Shown in pieces: positions 36,360 through 47,700 of a DNA stretch of 64,000 nt. Under the pieces are notes generated by a model. That model saw only the letters and a program-made list of their open reading frames with translations. It made no database searches and was not told the origin of the DNA. Each line of letters starts with the position of its first letter. The first letter of the stretch is position 1. The DNA is from Tetranychus cinnabarinus (Eukaryota > Arthropoda > Arachnida > Trombidiformes > Tetranychidae): positions 20,274,001 through 20,338,000 of the forward strand of contig WHVY01000001.1 in assembly GCA_022266195.1 (NCBI GenBank), written 5' to 3'. Position numbers and translations under genes: made by a program.

Positions 36360-36767
36360 ACGAATTTTGTTCAATTCTTTTTTTCAACTTTGGCCAAACT
36401 CGCAAGAAAACATTAATTATTGTTATGCAAACCTTTGTATAAGGTAAAGCGGCTTTTGAAGGTTTTTGCTTTCACTTTTTCAGATCAAAGTTGATTCAAT
36501 TTTTTGCAAGGAAAATAATTGTTAGTCTTTTTTTTCTCACTTTTCAACTTTTCCTCTTCAGTGTTGAACCTTTTTGTGATTACACCAACAATTCAAATAC
36601 CATCATCATTTGAATACATCAAGTGCTCAAAAAACTGGTTTCCATTGGAAAACAATAGAAATAGAAAAAAACAGAAAATTGAATTTGTGATTCTTTTCTC
36701 AGCCTTTGCTTTCTGCTTCTTTTTTCAACTCTTGTTATCGTCAACACTTGACTGGATAGAGTCCATA

Positions 36768-36952
36768 ATGGCTATTCAAGAGTCAATGGTTGATACCAAA
36801 GGCCATCATCATCCAAGGCTAAATGCACCTTCAATCACAGTGGATGAAGATGAAGGTCAGCCTAAGGTTGAATCCAACCGTGGACTTCGACTAGCACCGA
36901 TACTATTGTCAGTACCAGGAAGCACTCGACGTCGTCACAGCTGGATATGTGG
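36768..36952 (+). CDS. 5' coding exon of an unidentified plus-strand gene (possible PDE4/dunce-type N terminus)
   Basis: The ATG has a favourable context (A at -3, G at +4). 61 codons plus two bases run to a strong GTAAGT donor at 36,953-36,958 (phase 2). The composition is clearly coding, with more GC than the flanks. The peptide begins MAIQESMVDTKGHHHP, has an acidic part (ITVDEDEGQPKVE), and ends with LRLAPILLSVPGSTRRRHSW followed by ICG. RRRHS is a basophilic-kinase (PKA-like) site consensus. The ending vaguely recalls N-terminal regions of cAMP phosphodiesterase 4 long forms, but I cannot confirm that, and no following exon was found in the 27 kb to the right. In-frame codons continue upstream to 36,519 but contain only hydrophobic, 5'-UTR-like sequence. 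It is the only coding exon in the duplicated block and is absent from copy A. Confidence 0.62.
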
Positions 36953-37591
36953 GTAAGTCGATCTTTTAGAAACAATTTTTATTGACGAATAAAAAAATTG
37001 CAAAAATCACATGAAAATATCAAGTTAACCAAAGCATGGAAATGAAAGTTTTACCGCGAAAAAAAAAGAAACTTGATTTGGCAAGGGAACAACTTGCTTT
37101 GGGAAATGCCTTTCATTTCCTTTATGTTCGAAAACATGTTCACAAAATTCGATTCTTGAACAAAGATGTTTCATTGACATTTCTTTTCAAGATTATCTTT
37201 AAAAATTCAACTGTCGATAATCCAATGTGTATAATGTAACCATTTGTAATGATTGAAAAGTTTACCTTGATTGAATCAAACTTTTACCTTTTCCCAATTT
37301 TCGTTCATTTTCAAAATTCTTTACTTTTTGTTGCTTCCAAATGATACCGATTCATGATTATCTAATAATTATCCAAATTGATCAATTACTTTGCAATAAA
37401 ATTGAAAAGATCTTTTTGTATCAATAATGAAACTGTTTTTGTTATGAAAACAAAGAAACGAAAAAACCTCGAAAAGTTGATGGAATAATGAAAGGCAATT
37501 GAAATGGAGAAAAATATTGACATAAATGTTGATATAAATGATTTGGAAATTATTTTCCGATCCAATCAAACTCATGAAGACAATTCAATGG

Positions 37592-40500
37592 TTGAGGTTT
37601 TGAGCAGGCAAGAGGTTAGATGAAAGAAACGCAAAGTTATTGGAAAAAAGCCTTTCCATCAACAATCATCTAGACACTTTGCTGATCATTTTTTTTTGTT
37701 TCATTTTCAATGATTCAAAGTCACGCAAAGATTGAACGAAGCTGAAAAAAACAAAACCGAAAAAATTGATCACCAAAAGTCTCATCACTTGCAACGAGTA
37801 AATGAAGAGAAAAAAAAAACTTGAAACTTTCACTAAAAGCGTAATTTTTCGCACAATTAACTTTTACGCATCAAATGAATGCATACGATTGAACCATTTC
37901 AGGCTTTTACTCACTAATCAATTTCCAACATTGATTAATATACAAATTGTTAAACACGAGACGAAAGAAGAAAAAAAGGAAAAACAATTTTTTCTCTTTA
38001 CTTTGCTGAATAAATTTGCTTTTCCCTCGAAGCTCACTTATCCCATGTTGATCCCAAAGATTCATATGATTGTGAATGTAAACGTCACTAGAATTGTCTT
38101 TATTCAATCTTTCATCACCACACTGATTACTTTGCTTTTGAAGGTTGGAACAGAGTTTAAGGCAAGAACAAAAACGATTGAGAGAAACGTTTAGCAAAGC
38201 GAAGCAACGAATAGCATAATAACCAGTCGAGCTTCCTGACCTTGAATAAGGAAACCAACCTAACTGGGGATGATAATGATGATTGAAAAAGAGCAACAAA
38301 CGAGTCGAGTTAGTAAAAGAGGAAAAAAAAGTTGAATGAAAAAAAAATTCCAAATGAATTGGGTGAGTCCATTTCCTTTCAGAATCTGGTTTTTACATTT
38401 ACTTTTCTCACTGGAAACAAGCATTTTGCCATTTTTTGTTGGACTGCTCATTGTTATCTAATGATTGTAAGGCTAGAGAATGGGAAAACATGGAAAAATT
38501 GTTTCGATCTCATGTTCATCATTTTTTTGTTCATCGCTTTCCATTGCTTTTTCTATCCATTTTTCATTCATCAACACATGCATAGACAAAGAGAGTGTAA
38601 AAGTTGCAGGAAAAGTGTAAAAATCAACTTTTTTTCAATGAGTTTTACTGACGAATGATAAACAACTTTTAATAAAGCAGAGAGAAACGTTTATCTTTCA
38701 TTTTTGTTTCCTTTTTCTTTGTATTTTTGGATTTTGCCATTTCTTCTGAAAACTTTTCCCAGTCACTTTTCAAGCTTGCGTTAGATTCCTGGCGTATGCT
38801 TTGCTCAGCTTTCAAATCTTCATCTTTCATTCACATTTTCATTCTTTTCATCTTCACAACCAATCCTTTTAAGACATGTTTTGTGTCTGTTGTACAACAT
38901 TTATCAAAGTAGAATGTGAAGAAGATAAAGTTTGTTCGAGAAAAAAAACCAACTTATATTAGCTTTTTACATTTACACTGTCCTTTACCTTTTCTTACAT
39001 TTCACCTTTTCTCTTGTTTTGTTAACTTGGTCAACTTTTGCAAAGTGAAATCCAGTCAGCCAGTAATATGATCAATGCTTGAAGTGGTTTCATTTCAATT
39101 TTTGTCCAATCTCTTTTCACTTGAAAGTCAAACGTTTGAAGAATCTTTCATTTCCATTGAATTTCAAATAAATGTTTATACTTTTGGTAAAAAAAGATTA
39201 ACATATTTTTTATCATTTTTCAATTGAACAACAAGAATAAATTGTAAATAAATCAACTCGGACTTTCATTGAAACTGCTTGAAATGTTATTCAAATGTAC
39301 ATTTGGATCAAAGCAACTCTATTAGTCTCAATAATCAATAAGCTTTCAGCAAGCGAAAGTTGATCAATTAGCTTCTCCAAAGGTTTCACTCGACTCTGTT
39401 TTCATTGGGAATACATCGATCCACGACTTATAACCATAAACTCATTGTCCCTCAGGCTGGATCGATGATATCATTAGAGGAAAGTTTACTGATTAACACA
39501 ATGTTTATTTACTTTGAACCTTTAACTCGATTGAACATTGAATAAACTGAAAATGTTTATCAGCTGCAAATCAAATTTACTGCAACCGCCTTTGGTCATT
39601 GAAAAGTTTGTCCATATCTTGTGACAATAATGCGAAATAACGGATAAAAGTGTAACAGGAACTCGAGAACCGAATCGAAGTTCGGATGCACAAAATTCTG
39701 ATTAGATTCAAAGCTAACTTGTGCAAATCGGAAAACAGAATACAGAATCAGAATAGATTTTCAAATGAAGATTTCGAAAAAGATTTTTTTTCGAATCCAT
39801 TTCAATTCTTTTTTCATTTTTCACAATGTTTGCTCGTGATTGAACCAAAAAGATACACTTTTTAGTTGAAAAGTTCAATTAGCATTTTGCCTTGTCACTG
39901 GCAACTTTTGTCTGGAATCAGAAATGAAACTTTAGTTGAACTCACAGATTGATATTTCCTTACTTTGCCATGTAACCTTGAATATTGATTCTTATTTTCT
40001 GATGAAAGCCACAAATTTTCATTGAATTAATCTAACATTTGATTTGATCAGCAAATTGAATCTTTAAAGCACAGTTGATCCACAGATTTCATCGTCAAAA
40101 AGTAAACTTGAGCGAAAAGTGATTTTAATAATGAAAATAATGTAAAAAATAGAATCACTATTTCAGTGTTTTTCACTTTCTTGCATAATGCAACAACAAA
40201 AAGAGTAAAAAAAGTTACTGACAGAAAAGTTTTTCGCCTTTTTTTGATTGATTACGACCAGTTCCATCATGATCATCACAATCAAAATTTCATCCTGAAT
40301 CAAGATTCATTTTATTCTGTAAAAGTCTGAACAAGAAAAGCAAAGTAAAAAAAGAAATCAAAAGAAGCCCATTTTTTGACCTTTTCAAAACTCTTTATAT
40401 TCAGTGTCTTTTAATGGCCTTTTCCAGTTGCCATCTCTTCACCATTTCATTTGTAATTTACTTTTCAAGTTGTTTTTGTTTCTTCCTTTCAACTTTTACT

Positions 40501-43335
40501 GTTATTAATTTTTACTCGAAAAGGTTCAACATTTTCAATTTAACTCTGTTAACTTGAAACCATCAATCATGCTTGTTATCAAAATAAGAAAACGATAACC
40601 TCTGAATTGTCCTGTCAACTGGACATCAACTTTGACTTTTCCTTCATAAAGAAAATATTAAAAGATCAAATTTCAATGTGAAAATGCAATAAACTTGAAA
40701 GTTCTGCAAGACTGTCGAGCGAATGGAATTAGAGAAATGAAAGTGTCTCATCATGAAGTAGTTCATTTGAATTTGCAATAAGTATTGTTTGTTAGTCAAT
40801 TGATTTGATCAAATTGTTGTTCATTTGTTAACATTGATTACCAACTTGGGTTCACTGGAATCACTTGAATCGGCTGAATCAGTTTCAGTTGATGATGCTT
40901 TCCTCATTTACTCATTCTCATCATTTTCATCTTCACTGCTCTTCTCTTTTCCTCTTCAACCCTCATCAACTTGCATGCTCTTTCACCAACAATCATTATC
41001 ACAATCAATACTCACTTGCAATCTGGAAACTCTTTTTTTTCTCTCCTCTTCTCCTCTGCAGTTCATTCTCCAGCCAACCACTGAACACAACTTCTAATCA
41101 TCATTCTGTTCATCATTTTCCTTTTCCTTAGCTTCATCATTATTCCACCTCATAATAGTTTCCATGTTACTCGAATCACAAAACTGTTACATTTTCCAGC
41201 CAACTTGTTGACCTTTCCTAATATCACTTGATATAAATCTTGACCAATTTTACATGCAATGATCATGTTTGCCAATCATAAGCTTCCAATTCAAGACCTT
41301 AAACTGTTCAGATTATCTTTTCCATGAAGAATCATTCGAATTATAAATTCTTACAAACCTTTTCATCCCAACCCTTAACCTTCATCAAGCCCAAATCTTG
41401 AACAAGCAATAGATTTGTATCTTGAGTGGTTTGCCTAATCGAATGCATTTTTTAATCGAAAAACGAAAAAAAAAGATTTTTGTTTTGTTCTAAAAATTAT
41501 TGAGTTCCCAAGTTCGCCTTTCAAATCTTGATATCGTTCTGCAAGTCAAGTTGAACCGAAATAAGCAAAAATGGAAATCGGTCCAATGTTAAAAGTTGAA
41601 TTTCGAATGATTTTCTTGATAATTTTATTTTCCAATTAAAGATTTTGGTCGATGTTAACACTGTTTTACCGCCACTCAACATTGTCATCTTGAGTCAATA
41701 TTTAATATTTAATTTCGATTCATCTTGATCTAAATTCACTAATGAATTATACATTTATTGTTACGCTTCTCACTTATGCAGTTAAAGTTTTTGTTTTCCC
41801 TTCAATGATACTCAATCATTGAAAGACAATGTTTTCCTTTATCATAACCATCATTTTACTTCTCACCTTAACTTTGAGTAAACAGAAGAAGCGCAAAGTT
41901 TAATAAAACAAACAAGATAAAGCAACAGTGAAAGACCTTTTCTTGTCAACAAAACCTTGACAAGAGTAAAATAACTACATTAATACAAATAAACATGATT
42001 AACCTTTTACCTTTTCTTTTCCACACAAGGAAACATTTAAATATTTAACAAACTTTTATTGAATATTAAATGAATTGGAAAACTTCAAATTCAGTATCTT
42101 TTTACTGGTTTTTATCATTAAAAACGTTGCATCAATTGGAGTTGAGTTTAAAGTTGAAGAAGAAGAAAAAGGTAAATAAACGATGGAAAAAAAGTAAATA
42201 GAAGAATAGAGAAACAATTTTATCATTCAGCAATCATTATCATGACTATCACTGCAAATGGAATAAATGACATTAAAAGTTTCATTAGATTCATTGAGTT
42301 TCATTGAATCAATTACAAATCGCTTGAAAGTACGACGACACTGATTGAGAAGGAAAAAGTTTTAAATGAAATTCCGTTACATATTTCTAGCAAAGGCAAG
42401 AAAAGATGATAGATTGAGAATTTTAAAATTTATCAGTTTATTGGAATTTCATGATTTGTCATTTAGAAAGTCAATGTTCATTAAAAATGGAGGGAAAAAA
42501 GTTTCCAAAAAACATCGAATTTCTTGTAAACTTTTGAAATCATTAGTTCTTTGATTAAGTAGAAATTGTTTTTCGTTAGTTACATTTCATTCTGAATTCT
42601 TGAAATCAATGAATTCGTCAATGAATTTCAAGATTTGGTTAAACTCCAATCTCCCTTTTTACACTTTTAGTCTGATCTTTTCTTAAAAAAGCATTTCTTG
42701 TTCATGGAAAAGTACAACTTTTAATTTTCCGATAAAAATCTTTTCCAGCATTCGATTGATTAAACCCATTGAAGAATCTCATTTCAAAAATTTTGTCTCG
42801 AACACTCAACTTCCATAACTTGAAATTTTCAAAAAACTAACCTCAAGACTTATCAAGTTTTATAACAGAAATTTTATCTGAATCAATCGTTCTGAAAATG
42901 ATTTTCAATATTTGTTGAAAATATCAGAAATCGATTCAAAAGTCGTTCTAAGCGCATTAAAATTTACAGAAAAAATATCTCTTTTTGCTTTCATCTAAAT
43001 TCGTGCAGAATTTTCGGAATGTTAAAAGGCTTGGAAATAAATTCTTGTGTTTGGAAAGCAAATTGTCTTGTTTCGATGCTCTTTGGCTTTTGCTCACAGG
43101 AAAACCTTTTTAAACGAGAAAAATTGAGTTTTGAAAATAAACTGAAAAATATCAATTTCGATGGGTTTACTTAGATAATGCCATTGGAGGCAATAAATTT
43201 CATCGTTAGACTGTTTGATAGCTGAACCATTTGTTATTTCATTGGCTGTCAATGGTAAAGAGACATTATCATTACAACTATCATCATTATTAACATTATT
43301 AACATTCTAATAAATGGTGGAAACAAAAGTTAAAT
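37592..43335. other. Non-coding stretch, possible intron of the plus-strand gene
   Basis: AT-rich DNA with only low-complexity open frames (for example 37,907-38,353 on the minus strand and 40,825-41,131 on the plus strand, both Ser/Phe/Leu-rich). One perfect 10-bp hairpin lies at 39,414-39,467. No exon with good splice sites and coding composition was seen. Confidence 0.6.
39414..39467. repeat. Perfect 10-bp inverted repeat (hairpin)
   Basis: The arms CATCGATCCA (39,414-39,423) and TGGATCGATG (39,458-39,467) are exact reverse complements with a 34-base loop. The local GC is higher than in the flanks. The function is unknown; it could be a structured RNA, a protein-binding dyad or a small transposon relic. 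Confidence 0.5.
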
Positions 43336-43339
43336 AAAA

Positions 43340-43960
43340 ATGGTGAACAAATTATGTGTAAAGGTTTTTCCTTTTTTCTCATCATTTTCACCATTTCCAT
43401 CACCCTCTTCACCTCACATCACCTTCATCATGCAAGGCCCATTACATCTTGCATTATTTTCCTTCGTCAGAACCTTCTTCTTCTTCATCTTCTCTCTTCT
43501 CTTCATTATCATCATTATCCTTTGCCTCATCATCACCATGATTTGCTTCTGTATAACTTGAACAGAATCTCTATTCTTCCAGATTCATCCTTTTCCCTTC
43601 TCAAGTATTCTCATTCATTCTTCTTATTCACAATTTCTGCCTTCATTCTTATTCTGTTGAAAATAAAAACTTCTTGGTCTTACCTCTTAGCATTTAATAT
43701 CTGTCAAGAGCATTCTCTTAAATCAAATGATATCTTCAGTGAAAATCGCATTTTTCTTGTTTATTTTCACTTCTTTTTCGCTTCTTTTTCTTCTTCTCTT
43801 TTCGCATTTCGTATTTATCTTTACATGTTCAAGTTTTACTTTCAACTTTTCTCTCATTCATTTTATTTCGAATTTTCTTCTTTTCTCTCTTTTTTTATTT
43901 ATTTTACTTTTTTGTTGCTTTCTTTTTCCTTCTCACATTATATTTTAAAGTATTACTATT
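43340..43960. repeat. Long polypyrimidine-rich tract
   Basis: For about 600 bp the plus strand is strongly enriched in T and C, with TTC/TCA/CTT runs. This opens two overlapping reading frames of 73 and 206 codons made almost only of Phe, Leu, Ser and His. These are composition artefacts and not genes. Confidence 0.65.
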
Positions 43961-44490
43961 ATAACTTGAAATAATAATAATGGTGATAAAAAATGATAAA
44001 AAAACAACACAAGAGGAAAAAATCCAAGCTATTTTTGCCTTCTTTTCCCTTCTTTTTGTAAAATACTTTGTACTTGTCAAATCTAATTTAATATAATTTG
44101 AGTACTTTCGCTTATCACTTTTTAACAATTATCTTGATCATTTACAGTATTTCAAGTTCAAGTTATAGCATGATTAATATCAATTGTCACTTGAACCACA
44201 CAACTCGACTAGGCTGATAGTTGAATTTCATTTCATTAAATCAATGTGTTTTGTTATTTTTTGTTGCATTTTAAAGTCAACATCTCAATAATTGATGATG
44301 AATTTCATTAAAGATACGTTTTTACTTGAGTTTCTTCAGCTTTTGTGTCAAGAGCAAATTAAATTTCAAGACAATTTTTCATCAAATGTCACCTAATCAA
44401 GTGTTGGAATTATAAATGTTGGCTCATCGATTATGCAGCCATTATGATTTTTATTCTGAAACTTGAATAAATGTTTATGAGAATCGGTTT
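43961..44490. other. Non-coding stretch
   Basis: AT-rich sequence between the polypyrimidine tract and the lectin-like candidate. Nothing else was recognised. Confidence 0.6.
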
Positions 44491-44727
44491 TCAACTGGTT
44501 TCTTGTAATATCAGCAAAAAAGCAAATTCATTTTCAGATTTTTGGTGCCCTTTTTGCAGAATCAGACTCGTTTTCATTTCGCAAATGAAGTTAGCCTTTG
44601 GTTGACTGCAATTGTCTAGGAGGATATCGAGGCCACAGTTCATTTGTCTCCCTTGAATCAATGACATCAACCTCAAGTCATACGTAAATTTAGGATTGAT
44701 TAGATCTGTGCATTTATCAATCAATAC
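44491..44727 (-). CDS. Candidate 3' exon of a C-type-lectin-like protein (weak)
   Basis: Read on the minus strand, an acceptor (ttacgttag) at 44,728-44,730 opens an 78-codon frame to a stop at 44,491. The segment MNCGLDILLDNCSQPKANFI followed by CEMK resembles the end of a C-type lectin fold, where a cysteine, a strand, a second cysteine and a final F-I/V-C-E occur. The Trp-x-Gly and Glu-Pro-Asn calcium-site motifs expected before it are not seen, nor is an upstream exon within about 2 kb, so this may be an isolated exon, a pseudogene fragment or chance. Codon composition is better than the surroundings. Confidence 0.3.
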   Translation of the reverse strand, partial: VLIDKCTDLINPKFTYDLRLMSLIQGRQMNCGLDILLDNCSQPKANFICEMKTSLILQKGHQKSENEFAFLLILQETS

Positions 44728-47700
44728 CTAACGTAAGTTTAATTCATTTCAAATGATTGATTCCAATATCAGGCGAATTTGAGCAGTTTTACTACTTTCA
44801 AAGTTGAACTGAACGAAACTGTTAATTGATTTAAAATTGTCAAAGGCGATTAGTGCGGAGAAAATGATTGTGTCAACCTTCAAGTTACAAGATCAGATAA
44901 GAAACTGATGAGACATAAAAATGCATTGATTGACAATGACTAAAGTTGATTTTGATGCTAAATTTTTACTTGGATAACATTGGGATAACCATTCATCACT
45001 AATCCAATTATACTTGAAGTGTTTTAAAAGCAAAACATTGATCGCTTTTCAAGCTTCGCATAAAAAGCATTAAAAGCGAATGTTCATGTTTCGTTGAAAC
45101 ATTTGCCTTTCAATTAACTTTCAATAACTCACATTAGCAACATTTTTACTCTTCACCATTTAATTTGCAATAATCTTTATTTGAAATGATTATTTAATTG
45201 ATTAGCAATACATTAAGCTTACCGACTGACAGCACAATTATGAAGAAATCTTTTTTCTCTCTTTCAATCCTCAGAATCTCAGATTCCTTTTATTGCCTCA
45301 GAATATTTTGAATGACCCAAAGTAAACTTATCTTTATGTGTTCAGTTCGTTACTTGGTTTTCTTTACGATGACAAGAGCAGCGAGAGAGAGAAATAGAAA
45401 GAAGGAAAAAAAGAAAATCTGTTTTATCCTTTTTCTTTTTCTTCATCAATTTTATCCTCATCCGTTCATCAGTCTTTGTCACTTTTTACCTTCTCATTAT
45501 ATTGAGATTACATTCATTGAAGCCAACCTTTCATGAAAGGAAAGGAGAAAAATGAGGCAAAAAAACCTCAACAGATCAACGAAAAGGCCAAACAGTTCAC
45601 CTTTGTCAAGATTATCATCATTAACTTCGTCAACTGAATCACAGAACTTGAATCGAAATTTATTACCATTTCAGGCAAAGGAATTATGAAAATTCTTTTC
45701 ATTAGAAAAGTGACGAAATTCTCAAAGTTCATGATGCTCATCAGTTTCATCAACATTTTTCCATAAGTGTTGACATTTTTTTCGCACTTAATGTTGATCT
45801 TGAATTTTGTTTCTCTTTTCGCACTTTTCTCGACACAAATTGAGTAATGAAATTAACAGCTTAAACTTAATAAAATGAACGGGTGAAAAGAGGTTGCAAA
45901 GGATAAGGAAAGAAAAAGCTGAAGAGCAAGTAAAGCAAATGATTAATTTTTAATGTGAAAACATTTTCATCTCATCTTCAATCTTTCATGTTGTATGAAA
46001 GTCAATTTGTCAAGTTGAAAGGTAAAACAAATAAAGTTGAATCAACCAATTTAACCATTCAGCATGGACTCATTAATCATACAAGATTTTCATTTGCAAA
46101 TTTAATGAAAATTGTTGCCATTTCACTTGAGCTAAATTTAAACGTGAAATCCATGAAAAGTGCGCAAAGTTTGGAAACAAGAAAAATTTTGATAAAGTTA
46201 AAGATGAACAAAATTAGTTGAGAGCTTAGTTAAAAGGTTTGTCAGGTTAGCTCATTAAACACATTTCCTTGGTTCATCTTTAATCTCATTTGCGAATGTT
46301 TGCTTTTCTGATTAACTTCAAACTTTTTTTTTCGAATCTCGACATTCTCATATAAAAATTCAAGTCAACAATAAACTTTGAAACTCAAAGTTATTCAAAT
46401 ATTCTATTCATCAAAATCAGTTCAGAATTCTAAAGAATTTAAATTCGAGTTTCATTCTTACCTAAAAAGCTGAATCTTCATAAAATCTAAATTTTCTCGA
46501 AAAAGTCAAAAATTCCAAGTCGTTCAATTTTCACCAAAATATTCAAACAGAAAAGAATAGAACATTTGGAATTTTTTTCTCGTCTTTCGTCCATTCGGCA
46601 AATTCGAGTTTTCATTTGATCACTTTGCTAATCGAAAAAAATTTTTCGAAAAAATCGAAGCATCAATATTCATGTGAGGAAATATCGGATGCTAAAAGTT
46701 GAAAATGCAAAATTCCAATTCCATTGATAATATTTCGAATCGAATTTCTGTTTCTTTACGTTCAGATTCAACGAATGAGAATGTGATGAAAACTCTTGAA
46801 TTTTTCATGTTTACTGAGACTATCGAATGATAAAATCTCTCTGGAAACGGTTGTGAATCCAAAAAAAGATTCAACAAGAAACTTAATTATTCATACTTTG
46901 ATTTATTCCAACAACAATATATCTCGATGAATATTCATCAGTTCATCACTTTTCGTTTAACTTGTCACTCTCTTCTGACCCAAAGAGGATATCATCTTGT
47001 TTACCTTACGGCTATTACATTGATTGATGTTCAAGGTCTCATCCTCCAGAGGCTAGTTTTCCTTTCTTAAACTCTTTTCTTCCCTTTACTTTTACCTTCT
47101 AATCAGTTTCCATTTTATTCTTTTCCCGTTTTTCCTACCTTTAATCAATCAATAAAAACTGTTGGTTTCCCTGCAAAGTGTGTGTGTGTTGATTAGCTAC
47201 GCCTTGAGGGATTGTTGTTACCTAAAGACGAGTCACATTGTTACCTGCAAGTCGAAGGCACAACAACAATCCAAAGAATCTCAACTTTTTTTTACCAATC
47301 AGTTATTCCAACCACTGGAACTAAACTGGAATTAATCATTACACTTGGCTAACAGGGTTGACAAAAACTAGCCATTAATTTGCTAACAACATTTAAAACT
47401 AGTCAACGATGAAGGCAAAGAAAAAAAAAGATTATGAAAGTTTCGAATAGAAAATGTCACAAATGGATGTAAAAAAGAAAGTCGTTAACCGTAAGACTCG
47501 AAATTCGAGGAGAAAAAAAGATTTCTCTTAATGACTGTTAATTGGAATAAAGTTCAGCGTGAAAATTTCTGCGGTTAACAATTTCTTTGCAAATGATTTG
47601 TAAAAGAAACTTGAATTTTGCAAATTGTTGAACCAACATTGAAAATGTAGTGATGAATGGATTATGGAAAAGTTCAATTTACCATGCAAAACTTACATCA

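Larger units (their letters stand above)
35331..37591 (+). repeat. Segmental duplication, copy B (contains a coding exon)
   Basis: This is the longer partner of copy A. Three parts present here are missing in copy A: about 35,367-35,698 (purine-rich), about 36,006-36,415, and 36,640-37,162 (coding exon and flanks). Homology with copy A ends at TTCAATGG (37,584-37,591), where the MITE begins in copy A. The orientation is direct, with copy starts about 3.5 kb apart. Which copy is older cannot be told from two sequences. Confidence 0.9.

Noticed and set aside
43354..43974. A 206-codon plus-strand open frame, one of the longest in the window
   Set aside because: It is built almost only of Phe, Leu, Ser and His from a polypyrimidine tract, with overlapping open frames and no domain.
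46960..47060. Minus-strand frame with a donor-like AAG/GTAAAC, possible small exon
   Set aside because: The open frame is only about 36 codons and there is no acceptor or family resemblance.
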